Shown here piece by piece: positions 1 to 7,677 of a stretch of DNA of 62,856 nucleotides (position 1 is its first letter; every line of letters begins with the position of its first letter). The notes below the pieces were generated by a model. That model had not been told where the DNA came from. It saw nothing but the letters and a program-made list of their open reading frames with translations, and searched no databases. Location of the stretch: positions 1-62,856 of the forward strand of contig JAFAAS010000107.1 of NCBI GenBank assembly GCA_023426435.1, given 5' to 3'. Origin of the DNA: Verrucomicrobiota bacterium (GTDB taxonomy: Bacteria > Verrucomicrobiota > Verrucomicrobiia > Opitutales > Opitutaceae). The position numbers and the translations under genes were made by a program.

Positions 1-108
1 ATCGCCGCCTGGCAATCCGACCGCAACACTCGCGGCGCACCGGTGAACTGGCGCTTCACCGCGGTTGACGCACGAATCAAACTCACTCGCCTCTATCCGA
101 AATTATAG
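1..108 (+). mobile_element. IS630-type transposase, 3' end only
   Basis: Frame 1 is open from the window edge to a TAG at 106-108 and encodes 35 residues. They include the ending Val-Asn-Trp-Arg-Phe-Thr followed by Ala-Arg-Ile-Lys-Leu and Leu-Tyr-Pro, the usual C-terminus of IS630-family DDE transposases. The rest of the gene and the left end of the element are outside the window, so intactness cannot be judged. A possible right end lies in the AT-rich stretch just after the stop (109-160), but no terminal repeat can be confirmed without the other end. Confidence 0.65.
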
Positions 109-180
109 CTGTTACGGGATACTAGAGCATTTTAAGTAGAAGTGTAGCCGTCCCGCTTTAAGCAAACCGCTCGATCCGTA

Positions 181-209
181 TTTGTCATTCTGAGCGAAGC
201 GAAGAATCC
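181..209 (+). repeat. REP-like half unit (GTCATTCTGAGCG type)
   Basis: A single copy of the unit GTCATTCTGAGCG followed by AAGCGAAGAATCC. The same unit forms both arms of the inverted repeat at 497-610, so one orphan half-unit lies about 300 bp from a complete pair. Confidence 0.75.
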
Positions 210-257
210 AGGGCCACGTTCGCGAAGCCTAGCCGAAGGCTGGCTAGACATCCACGC

Positions 258-299
258 GGTTCCCCCTCTTCGTTCCCTCCGTTTCCTTCTGTTCAAAAC
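258..299 (+). repeat. 42-bp direct repeat, copy 1
   Basis: GGTTCCCCCTCTTCG through to TTCCTTCTGTTCAAAAC. It matches 409-450 in all but a few positions over 42 bp. There is no coding content. Confidence 0.75.
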
Positions 300-408
300 G
301 AATCCGCCCCAACCGTTTTACAGAAGAAAACGAAGACAACAAGGAGCCCACACAGCTAGTCTGTCATCCATGGTCCTCTCACTCTTCGCGTCCCTTAGCG
401 TCCTTCGC

Positions 409-450
409 GGTTCTCCCTCTTCGTCCCCGTCGTTTCCTTCTGTTCAAAAC
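409..450 (+). repeat. 42-bp direct repeat, copy 2
   Basis: Second copy of the 258-299 repeat. It is preceded by TTCGCGTCCCTTAGCG and TCCTTCGCG, a low-complexity phrase that recurs in other intergenic repeats of this window. Confidence 0.75.
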
Positions 451-496
451 ACCGCGCGGTTTGCTGAAGATTGAACGGCTACAGTTCTACTTGAAA

Positions 497-610
497 CACC
501 CTAACAGCGGTTTGTCATTCTGAGCGTAGCGAAGAATCCAGGGCGACGATCGGCCGCGGACGCACACGTGGATTCTTCGCTGCGCTCAGAATGACAACCG
601 CTGTTAGGTG
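497..610. repeat. Inverted repeat element with arms of about 42 bp
   Basis: Left arm 497-539 and right arm 570-610 are near-perfect reverse complements (CACC-TAACAGCGG-TTGTCATTCTGAGCG and onward), around a GC-rich 30-bp centre. The whole could fold into one long hairpin. Each arm contains the half-unit seen alone at 181-209. It resembles a paired REP/BIME or a small MITE without coding capacity. Confidence 0.8.
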
Positions 611-648
611 CCCCGAATTATCGAGGTTTCCTGCGGGACACGACACTA

Positions 649-806
649 GCTCGTTTTCAGCAAAACGATAGCCCTTCAGGTGAACCACAGAGGCGCAGAG
701 GCACGGAGAGATCCCGTGGCCTTCCTCTGTGTGCTCGGTCCCTTCGTGGTTCAAATCGGGATTTCCGATTCGGCAAACGGCTATAACATTATTTAATATG
801 CTATAG
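649..806 (-). repeat. 158-bp dispersed intergenic element, copy 1 (reverse)
   Basis: The reverse complement runs from CTATAGCATATT to GAAAACGAGC and matches the elements at 17443-17600 and 37515-37670 along its whole length, including the phrases CCGAGCACAC and CTCTGTGGTTCACC. There is no ORF conserved between copies. It lies opposite in orientation to the other two. Confidence 0.85.
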
Positions 807-815
807 CTCGAGATG

Positions 816-841
816 TGGGGCGGGGTCTCCCGACCCCGCCG
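816..841. repeat. GC-rich intergenic palindrome
   Basis: GGGGCGGGGTC-TCCC-GACCCCGCC forms a strong stem-loop. It is related in design to the GCGGGGTGCCCCCACCCCGC type palindromes at 2029, 5599 and 6709. It lies downstream of the minus-strand gene pair and could also act as a transcription stop for it. Confidence 0.55.
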
Positions 842-895
842 CCTCCGCGCCAAAGAAGAATGGCTCAGCATCTCTCCGCGCCGCGCGCGTTCGCC

Positions 896-1306
896 TTACC
901 CCGCGAACATCCGATAGCTCGCCATCGCGACGCCGACGCTCCCGGCCGCGCCCACGATCAACATCGCCACTTTCCCCGCTAACGGCAGCCGCTTCCAGAT
1001 CCGCAGCGCCCACTTCACCACCGCGCGAATCTTCACCTCACACCAGTCCAGAAACTTCGCGACTCCCCGCGACTCCGACGCCAGCAACGCCCCCGCGAGC
1101 GCGAAAAACAAAATCGCCGGCCCCGGGATCACGGCAAACACCAGCCCGAGCGCAATCGCCACCGTCGCGATCGCGAACCGCACAATCCGCGTCGCGAGCG
1201 TCGCGCGATTCTCTTTCCGCTGCGCCGACTGATACCGCTCGACGAAGCGTCGCCCGGGTTTCCCGCGCTTCAACACCTCCCACTGCCGCTTGAGCTTCAG
1301 GTTCAC
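896..1306 (-). CDS. Small PGPGW-type membrane protein
   Basis: This is a 136-aa predicted inner-membrane protein. A basic N-terminus (Lys-Leu-Lys-Arg-Gln and onward) precedes a hydrophobic stretch ending in Val-Ile-Pro-Gly-Pro-Ala-Ile-Leu-Phe-Phe-Ala, the Pro-Gly-Pro signature of the family annotated as putative transmembrane protein PGPGW. A second hydrophobic stretch lies near the C-terminus. The GTG start at 1306 is chosen because GTGA gives a 4-bp overlap with the stop of the upstream VTT-domain gene, implying translational coupling. A longer frame continues upstream but only as a shadow of that neighbour. The biochemical role is unknown; membrane placement is inferred from hydrophobicity. 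Confidence 0.75.
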   Translation of the reverse strand: MNLKLKRQWEVLKRGKPGRRFVERYQSAQRKENRATLATRIVRFAIATVAIALGLVFAVIPGPAILFFALAGALLASESRGVAKFLDWCEVKIRAVVKWALRIWKRLPLAGKVAMLIVGAAGSVGVAMASYRMFAG

Positions 1307-2004
1307 GTCGATACAGACCGTTCCGCCGTCCCCGGGTTCGAACGCTCCTCCCGCTTCCGCTCCACGATCCGGCGGCGTATCCGCCAGATCAGATACGCGC
1401 ACACCGACAGCTTCAGCACATACACGAGCGCAAGAATCATGAAGGTCCGCCGGTCCGGCTCCATCCCGAGATCGCCCAGCAAAATCGTCACATACGACCG
1501 CGCCACATACAGCGGCAGGCACACCCAGAAATAGACGCGCAGCGGCACGTCCGTCAGCGCCAGCAAAAGATTGCGCGCCACATACGGCAGCCCGGGCACC
1601 AGCACCGCCATCGCCGCCACGCTCACGTTCTCCCCTTTCGGCACATGCGGCAACGCATGCCCGCGCCGCTTCAACATCCGCTCGATCGGACCGCGCAACA
1701 TCGTCTGACAAATCCAATACGTCGCCAGCAGGTGCACCGCCGTCGCCCCCGCCACCGCAACGCCGCCGAGCACCGGACCGAATTTCAATCCCGCCACCAG
1801 ATACGTCACCGACACCGAAAACCCCACGATCGGCAGCGTCGCCATCAACGCGAACACCGCCACCGCATCGAACGCCGCGATCCGCGCCGTGATTTCCCGC
1901 CAGTCGAAATCACCGCGTATCCACAACGCGGCTACAGCCGCCACGACCACGATCGCGATCGCCAGCAGACTCCAACGCATCGTCTTTGTGCTCTTGCGTC
2001 TCAT
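1303..2004 (-). CDS. VTT-domain (TVP38/DedA-like) membrane protein
   Basis: This 233-aa polytopic membrane protein has a short basic N-terminus (MRRKSTKTM), one N-terminal transmembrane helix, and then a VTT/SNARE-associated core with the Gly-rich re-entrant segment around Leu-Val-Ala-Gly-Leu-Lys-Phe-Gly and a second around Val-Pro-Gly-Leu-Pro-Tyr. DedA/TVP38 proteins are lipid scramblases or membrane-homeostasis factors; the exact substrate here is not predictable. ATG at 2004 is preferred, with a second ATG at 1980 possible. The stop overlaps the start of the PGPGW gene by 4 bp. The gene is divergent from the phospholipase D gene that starts at 2192, so this is a membrane-lipid neighbourhood. 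Confidence 0.8.
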   Translation of the reverse strand: MRRKSTKTMRWSLLAIAIVVVAAVAALWIRGDFDWREITARIAAFDAVAVFALMATLPIVGFSVSVTYLVAGLKFGPVLGGVAVAGATAVHLLATYWICQTMLRGPIERMLKRRGHALPHVPKGENVSVAAMAVLVPGLPYVARNLLLALTDVPLRVYFWVCLPLYVARSYVTILLGDLGMEPDRRTFMILALVYVLKLSVCAYLIWRIRRRIVERKREERSNPGTAERSVST

Positions 2005-2028
2005 TCGTCCGCCCCTCCAGACCCGCCA

Positions 2029-2055
2029 ATGGAGGCGGGGTGCCCCCACCCCGCG
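2029..2055. repeat. Palindrome family B, copy 1
   Basis: ATGGAGGCGGGGTG-CCCC-CACCCCGC, a small stem-loop in the divergent region between the VTT gene and the phospholipase D gene. The same ATGGAGGCG head and CCCCCACC centre recur at 5599-5625. Confidence 0.7.
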
Positions 2056-2191
2056 CTCCACTGATTCAGCGCGTTTGCAGAAGCGCTGTCGCGCACCACG
2101 GACGCAATTCCCACCGCGGAACCGCTCCGCTCCAAATCTGTCGTGTGCGCCACGCGCACGCCCAAACCCCTTGTGCCTGCGCCTTTCCCTG

Positions 2192-3541
2192 ATGTCCGCC
2201 TTCTCGCAGAAGCTCGCCCGGCTTCGTCCGCGCACGCGAATTTTCCAACCGCGTCCGCGCCGCAGTCATCGCAACGAACTCGGCTGGCATTGGGCCTTCG
2301 TCGCGCTCGGCATCGCCATGCTGCTCGCCGCGTATTTCTGGTATACGTCCGCGCGCATTCTCGAAGAGCCCGTCCGTCTCCACTACGGGCCCGACGATCC
2401 CGAATTCACCGCCACCCTCGGCCCGCTCCTCGGCGCCGAATACACGCCCGGCAACGACGTGGAACTGCTTCTCAACGGCGACGGCTTCTTCCCGCCCATG
2501 CTGCGCGCCATCCGCGAAGCCGAGAAATCCATCACCCTCGAAACCTACATCTGGGCCCCGGGAAAAATCAGCGACGAGTTCATCGAGGCGCTCTCCGAAC
2601 GCGCCCGCGCCGGCGTGCAGGTTCACGTTCTTCTGGATGGCATGGGCACGCTCAAATTTCGCGATGAAGACCGCGACCGCCTCCGCTCCGCCGGCGTCGA
2701 GATCTACAAATACGGCCGCCAGCACTGGTGGGAAATAAAGCCCAACATCAATCACCGCACCCACCGCAAGATCCTCGTCGTCGACGGCCGCATCGGCTTC
2801 ACCGGCGGGATGTGCATCGACGACAAATGGCTCGGCAACGCCGAATCCCCCGAGGTCTGGCGCGAAACCCAGGTCCGCGTCGAGGGCCCCGCCGTCCGCC
2901 AGATGCAGGCCATCTTCGCCACCAACTGGCTCCAAACCACCGGACGCCTTCTCCTCGGCGAATCCTATTTTCCCAAGTTCGAACGCGCCGGCGACACCAT
3001 CGCCCAATGCTTCCAAAGCGGCCCAGGCGAGGGCGCACAGGCCGCCCGCATGTCCTACATGCTCGCCATCGCCTCCGCCCGCCGGTCCATCGACATCCAA
3101 CACGCCTACTTCATCCCCGACGACTACGCCGTCCAGATGCTGCTCGAAGCCCGGCAACGCGGCGTGAAAATCCGCATCGTCGTTCCCGCGATCAACGACT
3201 CGCGCTTCGGCCGCGCCGCCGCCCGCTCGCGCTGGGACCAACTTCTCGCCGCCGGCGTCGAGTTCCACCTTTACGAGCCCGCCATGCTCCACAGCAAAAC
3301 CATGGCCGTGGACGACACTTTCGTCACCGTAGGCTCGGTCAATTTCGACAACCGCTCCTTCAGCATCAACGACGAGATCTCCCTCAACGTCATCGACTCC
3401 CGCCTCGCCGCCGCGCATCGCCGGATGTTCGAACACGATCTCACCGAGTCCCGCCCCTACACCTTCGAAGAGCACGAATCCCGCCCGCGCTACATCAAGC
3501 TCCTCGACCGATTCTGCGGCCTTTTCCGCTCGCAGCTCTGA
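2192..3541 (+). CDS. Cardiolipin-synthase-like phospholipase D protein
   Basis: 449 aa. An N-terminal transmembrane helix (about residues 30-50) is followed by two phospholipase D half-domains. Both HKD motifs are intact: His191-Arg-Lys193 with Asp198, and His367-Ser-Lys with a following Asp. These match bacterial cardiolipin synthases, which transfer a phosphatidyl group between two phosphatidylglycerol molecules at the inner membrane. ATG at 2192 is chosen because it leaves the transmembrane helix close to the N-terminus, as in the family; the frame is open much further upstream, but there it lies over the divergent gene. The length suits the ClsA/B range. The phospholipid product is inferred. 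Confidence 0.85.
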   Translation: MSAFSQKLARLRPRTRIFQPRPRRSHRNELGWHWAFVALGIAMLLAAYFWYTSARILEEPVRLHYGPDDPEFTATLGPLLGAEYTPGNDVELLLNGDGFFPPMLRAIREAEKSITLETYIWAPGKISDEFIEALSERARAGVQVHVLLDGMGTLKFRDEDRDRLRSAGVEIYKYGRQHWWEIKPNINHRTHRKILVVDGRIGFTGGMCIDDKWLGNAESPEVWRETQVRVEGPAVRQMQAIFATNWLQTTGRLLLGESYFPKFERAGDTIAQCFQSGPGEGAQAARMSYMLAIASARRSIDIQHAYFIPDDYAVQMLLEARQRGVKIRIVVPAINDSRFGRAAARSRWDQLLAAGVEFHLYEPAMLHSKTMAVDDTFVTVGSVNFDNRSFSINDEISLNVIDSRLAAAHRRMFEHDLTESRPYTFEEHESRPRYIKLLDRFCGLFRSQL

Positions 3542-3543
3542 TC

Positions 3544-3568
3544 GTAGGTTGCGCGCTCGTCGCGCAAC
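3544..3568. repeat. Palindrome family C, copy 1
   Basis: GTAGGTTGCGCG-CTCGT-CGCGCAAC, a stem-loop just after the phospholipase D stop. A near-identical copy sits at 56212-56236 just after the giant secreted-protein gene. The position after stop codons suggests a role in mRNA 3' end formation or simply a preferred insertion site. Confidence 0.75.
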
Positions 3569-3652
3569 ATTGGCCCCGACTCACCGCGTTGACCAACGCG
3601 CCGCGAAACTTCGTTTGCACCCCGCCTCACGCCCGCGCCAAGATCCGCCCGC

Positions 3653-4390
3653 GTGAACCCCATTCCAATCTCCCTCCAACTCTGGTCCGTCCGCGATGAC
3701 ATGCGCCGCGATTTCGCCGGCACCGTCGCCGAAATCGCTCGCATCGGCTATCCCGCCGTCGAACTCGCCGGCTTCGGCAATCTCGACGCCGACGGCGCCC
3801 GCGCCGCCCTCGCCAACGCCAACCTCGCCGTCTCCGGCATGCATGTCGGCATCGCCGCACTTCGCGCCGATCTCGCCAAGGTCATCGCCGACGCCAAGCT
3901 CCTCAACACGCGCCACGTCATCGTTCCGCACTGGCCGCCTGCCGAATTTTCCTCCGTCGCCGCCGTCGAAAAGATCGCCGCCGAGCTCGACGCCTTCGGC
4001 GCTCAGATCCTCGCCGCCGGCCTTCAACTCAGCTTTCACAATCACGCCGCCGAATTCCAACTCCTCGAGGGTCGCCCCGTCTTCGACTGGCTCCTCGCCG
4101 CGTCCCAACCCCGCCACCTCGCCGCCGAGGTCGATGTCTATTGGGTCCAGATCGGCGGCTACTCTCCCGAAAAATTCCTCCGCGACCACGGCGCGCGCGT
4201 GAAGCTCATCCACCTCAAGGACGAAACCGAACTCGGACTCGGCCCCGTCGATTTCCCCCGCATCTTCGCCACCGTCGAATCCATCGGCGCCGCCGAGTGG
4301 TATGTGGTCGAACAGGAAAAATATAATCACGCCCCGCTCGAATCCATCCGCCTCTGCCTCGAACAACTCAAACGCTGGGGCAAAGCCTGA
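3653..4390 (+). CDS. Sugar phosphate isomerase/epimerase (TIM barrel)
   Basis: 245 aa with the AP-endonuclease-2/IolE-type barrel: Gln-Leu-Trp-Ser-Val-Arg at strand 1, Val-Glu-Leu-Ala-Gly-Phe (metal-ligand Glu), Phe-His-Asn-His, Ala-Glu-Val-Asp, Ile-His-Leu-Lys-Asp and a final Val-Val-Glu-Gln-Glu. These are the usual metal-binding positions. Members interconvert keto sugars, dehydrate inosose or epimerise 3-keto sugars; the substrate here is unknown. The GTG start at 3653 is the first in-frame start before the conserved strand 1. It lies 138 bp upstream of a Gfo/Idh/MocA oxidoreductase on the same strand, a pairing common in inositol and 3-keto-sugar metabolism, so a joint role is likely. Confidence 0.8.
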   Translation: MNPIPISLQLWSVRDDMRRDFAGTVAEIARIGYPAVELAGFGNLDADGARAALANANLAVSGMHVGIAALRADLAKVIADAKLLNTRHVIVPHWPPAEFSSVAAVEKIAAELDAFGAQILAAGLQLSFHNHAAEFQLLEGRPVFDWLLAASQPRHLAAEVDVYWVQIGGYSPEKFLRDHGARVKLIHLKDETELGLGPVDFPRIFATVESIGAAEWYVVEQEKYNHAPLESIRLCLEQLKRWGKA

Positions 4391-4528
4391 TCCTCTCTCG
4401 ACCATCCTGCCCACCCACCTTTCGGCCCGGCAGCCATTCGTGCTCATTCCTGTCCATTCGCGGCTCCACCTCCCCGCGCCTTCCCCCCCCCAATTCATCG
4501 GCGTCCATCCGTCGTTAAACTGAATCCC

Positions 4529-5587
4529 ATGCCCGCCAAATCATCCTTCAACGTCGCCGTTCTCGGCACCGGAGCCATCGGCCTCGATCACCTCAGCTCC
4601 TTCAAAACGCATCCCGCCGTTCGCCTCGCCGCCGTCGCCGACACCTCCCTCGAACGCGCCCGCGCCGCCGCCGAGCTTCACAACGTTCCCGATGTCTCCA
4701 CCGATTACCGCGAGATCATCGCCCGGCGCGACATCGACATCGTCTCCATCGCCCTCCCCAACTACCTCCACGCTCCCGTCGCCCTCGCCGCCCTCCAGGC
4801 CGGCAAGCACGTCATGCTCGACAAGCCGATGGCGACCAACGCGCGCGACGCCGAACGCCTCGTCACCGCCGCAAAAAAACGCCGCCGGCTCCTCATGATC
4901 GGCCAGAACAATCGCTTCACGCCCGATGTGCAGACGTTGAAACAACTCATTCTCAAAGGCGTGCTGGGCGAGGTCTATCACGCGAAAACCGCCTGGACCC
5001 GCCGCGGCGGCATCCCGCGCATCGGCTCCTGGTTCACCCAATCCAAATACGCCGGCGGCGGCTGCACCTACGACATCGGCGTCCACGCCCTCGACCGCTG
5101 CTTGTATTTGCTCGGCGAATTCGACGCCGTCGCCGTCAGCGGCCAGACCTACGCGAAATTCGGTCCTCGCGGCCTCGGCGATGGCACCTGGGGCAAAAGC
5201 GAAATCGCCCCCGGCCGCCCGTTCGACGTCGAAGATATGTCCGTCGCCCTCATCAAACTTCGCAGCGGCCGCACCGTTCTTCTCGAATCCTCCTGGGCCG
5301 CGCATCAACCGCTCGCCGATTTCAACGGCACGCAGCTTTTCGGCACCGAGGCCGGCGCGCTCATGCCGAACCTCCAGCTCTTCCGCAAAACCGAGCACGG
5401 TTACGCCGTCGAAAGCATCGCCACGTCGACGACCCTCGTGAACCCAAACCGCATGTCGCACTTCGTCGATGTCCTGCTCGGCAAGGAAGAGCCCTACGTG
5501 AAACCCGAGGAATCCCTCGCCGTGCAAAAGATCCTCGACGCCATCTACACGTCCGCAAAAACCGGCCGCGAGGTCCGCATCAAGTAG
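4529..5587 (+). CDS. Gfo/Idh/MocA family oxidoreductase
   Basis: 352 aa. The N-terminal Rossmann fold shows Val-Leu-Gly-Thr-Gly-Ala-Ile-Gly, then the family motif around Asp-Lys-Pro-Met-Ala (the usual Glu-Lys-Pro with Asp in place of Glu), and a C-terminal alpha/beta domain with Gly-Gly-Gly-Cys-Thr-Tyr-Asp-Ile-Gly-Val-His-Ala-Leu-Asp containing the catalytic-type Asp and His. Family members are NAD(P)-dependent sugar or inositol dehydrogenases in the cytoplasm. It probably shares a transcript with the isomerase gene upstream. The substrate is not assignable. Confidence 0.85.
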   Translation: MPAKSSFNVAVLGTGAIGLDHLSSFKTHPAVRLAAVADTSLERARAAAELHNVPDVSTDYREIIARRDIDIVSIALPNYLHAPVALAALQAGKHVMLDKPMATNARDAERLVTAAKKRRRLLMIGQNNRFTPDVQTLKQLILKGVLGEVYHAKTAWTRRGGIPRIGSWFTQSKYAGGGCTYDIGVHALDRCLYLLGEFDAVAVSGQTYAKFGPRGLGDGTWGKSEIAPGRPFDVEDMSVALIKLRSGRTVLLESSWAAHQPLADFNGTQLFGTEAGALMPNLQLFRKTEHGYAVESIATSTTLVNPNRMSHFVDVLLGKEEPYVKPEESLAVQKILDAIYTSAKTGREVRIK

Positions 5588-5598
5588 CCCCCACGCCC

Positions 5599-5625
5599 AT
5601 GGAGGCGCGGTGCCCCCACCGCGCT
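5599..5625. repeat. Palindrome family B, copy 2
   Basis: ATGGAGGCGCGGTG-CCCC-CACCGCGCT, directly downstream of the Gfo/Idh/MocA stop codon. It shares head and centre with 2029-2055, with compensating changes in the stem. Confidence 0.7.
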
Positions 5626-5647
5626 ATATAGAATCCTCTACACGTCC

Positions 5648-5699
5648 GTCACACTTTGTGACTATAGCGCGTTTCTTGCCTGTATCAAAAAACGCGCTA
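5648..5699. promoter_or_regulatory. Two inverted repeats upstream of the PocR-AraC gene
   Basis: GTCACA-CTT-TGTGAC (5648-5662) is a perfect 6-bp inverted repeat. It is followed by TAGCGCGTTT (5665-5674) and its reverse complement AAACGCGCTA (5690-5699) around a 15-bp spacer. Both lie within 140 bp upstream of the regulator start at 5785. The first looks like a protein-binding dyad; the second could be a hairpin or an end pair of a tiny element. Function is inferred from position only. Confidence 0.4.
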
Positions 5700-5784
5700 C
5701 TAATCCGCAACGTTTGCCCTTCTGAGCGCGCTCCGCGCCGGCTTCCGCGTTGCTTGCTCCACCCCGCCGCATAATTTGCCGCGC

Positions 5785-6687
5785 ATGGAAACCACTGTCG
5801 CCCCCGACGCTCGCGCGATGGTCGACCAGCTGCGCCAGTCGCGCATCTATCGCGACTACGAAGCCGCGTTTCGCGAAACCACCGGCCTCCCGATCGCGTT
5901 GCGCACCACGGAATCCTTCAACCTTCCCCACCACGGCGATCCCAACGAAAACCCTTTCTGCATGCTGATGGCCACGACGAACCGTTCGTGCGCCGCCTGC
6001 CTCCAACAGCAGAAACAGGTCGAGGAGCTCTCGCAGCACGAGCCGATGACGCTCAAGTGCTTCGCCGGTCTCTGCGACTCCGCCGTCCCCGTGCGCGTCG
6101 GCGAAAACCTCGTCGCCTTCCTCCAGACCGGACAAATCATGCTTCACGCGCCCACGCAGGCGCAGTTCCGCCGCACCACGCGCCAGCTGCTCAAATGGGG
6201 CACCGCGATCGACGTGAAGCGGCTCGAGGAAGCCTATTTTCAGACGCGCGTTGTCACAAAAAAACAATACGAGTCGATCCTCCGCCTCCTCACCATTTTC
6301 GCCCAGCACCTGTCCTCGTTGAGCAATCAGCTGCTGGTCCGCCAGGAGACCGTCGAGTCGCCCGTGATCGCCCGCGCCCGCGCGTTCATCGACGAGCACC
6401 AAACCGAAGATCTTTCGCTCAGCGAGGTCGCTCAGGCCGTCAACATGAGCGCGTTCTACTTCTGCAAGACGTTCAAGAAGGCGACCGGCATGACGTTCAC
6501 CGACTACCTCGCCCGCGTCCGCGTCGAGAAGGTGAAGAACCTGCTGCTCAATCCGCACAAACGCGTCAGCGAAGCCGCCTACGAAGCCGGATTCCAGTCG
6601 CTCTCCCAGTTCAACCGCGTCTTCCGCAAAATCGCCGGCGAATCTCCCAGCCGCTACCGCGAACGGCTCCACGGCTTGGACAAGTAA
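5785..6687 (+). CDS. AraC-family regulator with N-terminal PocR domain
   Basis: 300 aa. Residues about 15-175 form a PocR sensory domain, with a Cys-Ala-Ala-Cys pair and further Cys residues (Lys-Cys-Phe-Ala-Gly-Leu-Cys) that in related proteins suggest metal or redox sensing. The last 100 residues are an AraC helix-turn-helix pair (Leu-Ser-Glu-Val-Ala-Gln-Ala-Val-Asn-Met-Ser, then Val-Ser-Glu-Ala-Ala-Tyr-Glu-Ala-Gly-Phe and the Phe-Asn-Arg-Val-Phe-Arg-Lys segment). ATG at 5785 is chosen over an in-frame TTG at 5776. Targets are unknown; the sugar isomerase and oxidoreductase pair upstream and the cbb3 cluster downstream are both candidates. Confidence 0.85.
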   Translation: METTVAPDARAMVDQLRQSRIYRDYEAAFRETTGLPIALRTTESFNLPHHGDPNENPFCMLMATTNRSCAACLQQQKQVEELSQHEPMTLKCFAGLCDSAVPVRVGENLVAFLQTGQIMLHAPTQAQFRRTTRQLLKWGTAIDVKRLEEAYFQTRVVTKKQYESILRLLTIFAQHLSSLSNQLLVRQETVESPVIARARAFIDEHQTEDLSLSEVAQAVNMSAFYFCKTFKKATGMTFTDYLARVRVEKVKNLLLNPHKRVSEAAYEAGFQSLSQFNRVFRKIAGESPSRYRERLHGLDK

Positions 6688-6708
6688 TCGTCCGCTTCGC
6701 CTCCGGTC

Positions 6709-6733
6709 AACGCGCGGTGCCCTCACCGCGCAG
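6709..6733. repeat. Palindrome family B-like, copy 3
   Basis: CGCGCGGTG-CCCT-CACCGCGCAG, a stem-loop between the convergent PocR-AraC gene and the 6740-7225 gene. It could serve as a two-way terminator stem, although no T-tract follows. Confidence 0.6.
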
Positions 6734-6739
6734 TTCCTG

Positions 6740-7225
6740 TCATCGCTTCAACTCCGCCGTCGCCGGGCTGTGACACGCCGCGTCCGCCTCGCTTTCGTTC
6801 CGGTGCTGGCACACCGCGCAAAACGCATCCACTTCGCGCCGCGCGAGCATTCTCACCACATAATACAACTCCCCGAGCGCCGCATCGCGTTCGTCCGGAT
6901 CGATCGGCAGATGCGCCGCTTGCTCGAGCACGAGCGCCTCCAGCAGCGCCTGCTCTCCCGCCAGGAAAAACGCCAGCAGCGGACTGCGCCCGCACGGACA
7001 CACCGGCCGCGCCATCCCGCGCCCGCCCGCATGCTCCGCGCGTTTCCTCACCGTCGGATCCCGCAACACCGTGAAGATCTGATCGAGCGCCCATTCGATC
7101 AGGTGCACCAGCGCGTCGGGCGATGCCAACGGACTGGTCACCCGCTCGGTCCGCAACAGCGTGTCCCACCGCGCGTGAATGGCGAACCGTCGGGCACAGA
7201 GGCTGTTCAGTAGGCTCTCCTGCAC
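6740..7225 (-). CDS. Unknown Cys-containing protein divergent from the cbb3 cluster
   Basis: 161 aa, no family recognised. Cysteines occur in a Cys-Pro-Cys-Gly motif near the middle and in Phe-Cys-Ala-Val-Cys-Gln-His near the C-terminus, with one more Cys-His pair at the end, so metal or Fe-S binding is conceivable. The predicted fold is mostly helical and there is no signal peptide or membrane segment. The GTG start at 7225 is supported by a strong AAGGTGGGGG ribosome site just upstream. It is transcribed away from ccoS across a 194-bp gap and converges on the PocR-AraC gene. Its place suggests a role linked to oxygen or redox control of the oxidase, but that is inference. Confidence 0.6.
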   Translation of the reverse strand: MQESLLNSLCARRFAIHARWDTLLRTERVTSPLASPDALVHLIEWALDQIFTVLRDPTVRKRAEHAGGRGMARPVCPCGRSPLLAFFLAGEQALLEALVLEQAAHLPIDPDERDAALGELYYVVRMLARREVDAFCAVCQHRNESEADAACHSPATAELKR

Positions 7226-7419
7226 ACCCCCACCTTACGCGAGATCCGCTGGCGTTGCACCGCATGCGTTGCCCAAGCGTGCGCGTCTTTTGGTGGACAA
7301 CCGCTGCGCACTCTCCGCGCCGTCGTGACAAGAAACGCACAGCCCTTGGCAACGCGTGCGGAGCGACGCCCTCCCCCTCCGCATAGACTCGTCACGCGCA
7401 GAAAAAGCACACCACTCCC

Positions 7420-7593
7420 ATGTCCGTCATTCCACTCACGCTCACGATCAGTCTCTGCCTGGTCTTCACGTTCATCGTTTTCTTCGTTCGTGAAAACGGC
7501 CGCCGCTTCAGCAGCGCCGAACGCGATTCCCTTCTCCCGCTTTCCGAGGAGAAACCGCACCTCGCCCGCCGCTCCACCGCGCCGCGCGACTAA
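7420..7593 (+). CDS. ccoS: CcoS-like cbb3 oxidase maturation protein
   Basis: A 57-residue ORF starting MSVIPLTLTISLCL. One N-terminal transmembrane helix (about residues 3-21) is followed by a short polar tail rich in charged residues, the usual size and layout of CcoS, which is needed for cofactor insertion into cbb3 oxidase. The position immediately upstream of ccoNO supports the call more than the sequence, which is too short for firm assignment. The gap to ccoNO is 84 bp. Confidence 0.65.
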   Translation: MSVIPLTLTISLCLVFTFIVFFVRENGRRFSSAERDSLLPLSEEKPHLARRSTAPRD

Positions 7594-7677
7594 GCCGCCC
7601 CATCCGCCGCTTCACTCCTGCTCCGGGCGCTGGGCTCTCCACTCTCAGCCCGCGGCGCTCAACTGATTTCCCGACCC

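Larger units (their letters stand above)
109..895. other. 787-bp non-coding, repeat-rich region
   Basis: No convincing gene is seen between the transposase fragment and the 896-1306 gene. The stretch holds a single 29-bp palindromic half-unit (181-209), a pair of 42-bp direct repeats (258-299 and 409-450), a long inverted repeat (497-610), a 158-bp dispersed element (649-806) and a GC palindrome (816-841). The short ORFs across it are built from these repeats. It looks like an accretion zone for non-autonomous elements beside an insertion sequence. Confidence 0.7.

Noticed and set aside
7226..7419. FNR/ANR-type site upstream of ccoS
   Set aside because: No TTGAT-N4-ATCAA match within two mismatches was found by eye; the nearest sequence, TTGGTGGACAA, does not fit.
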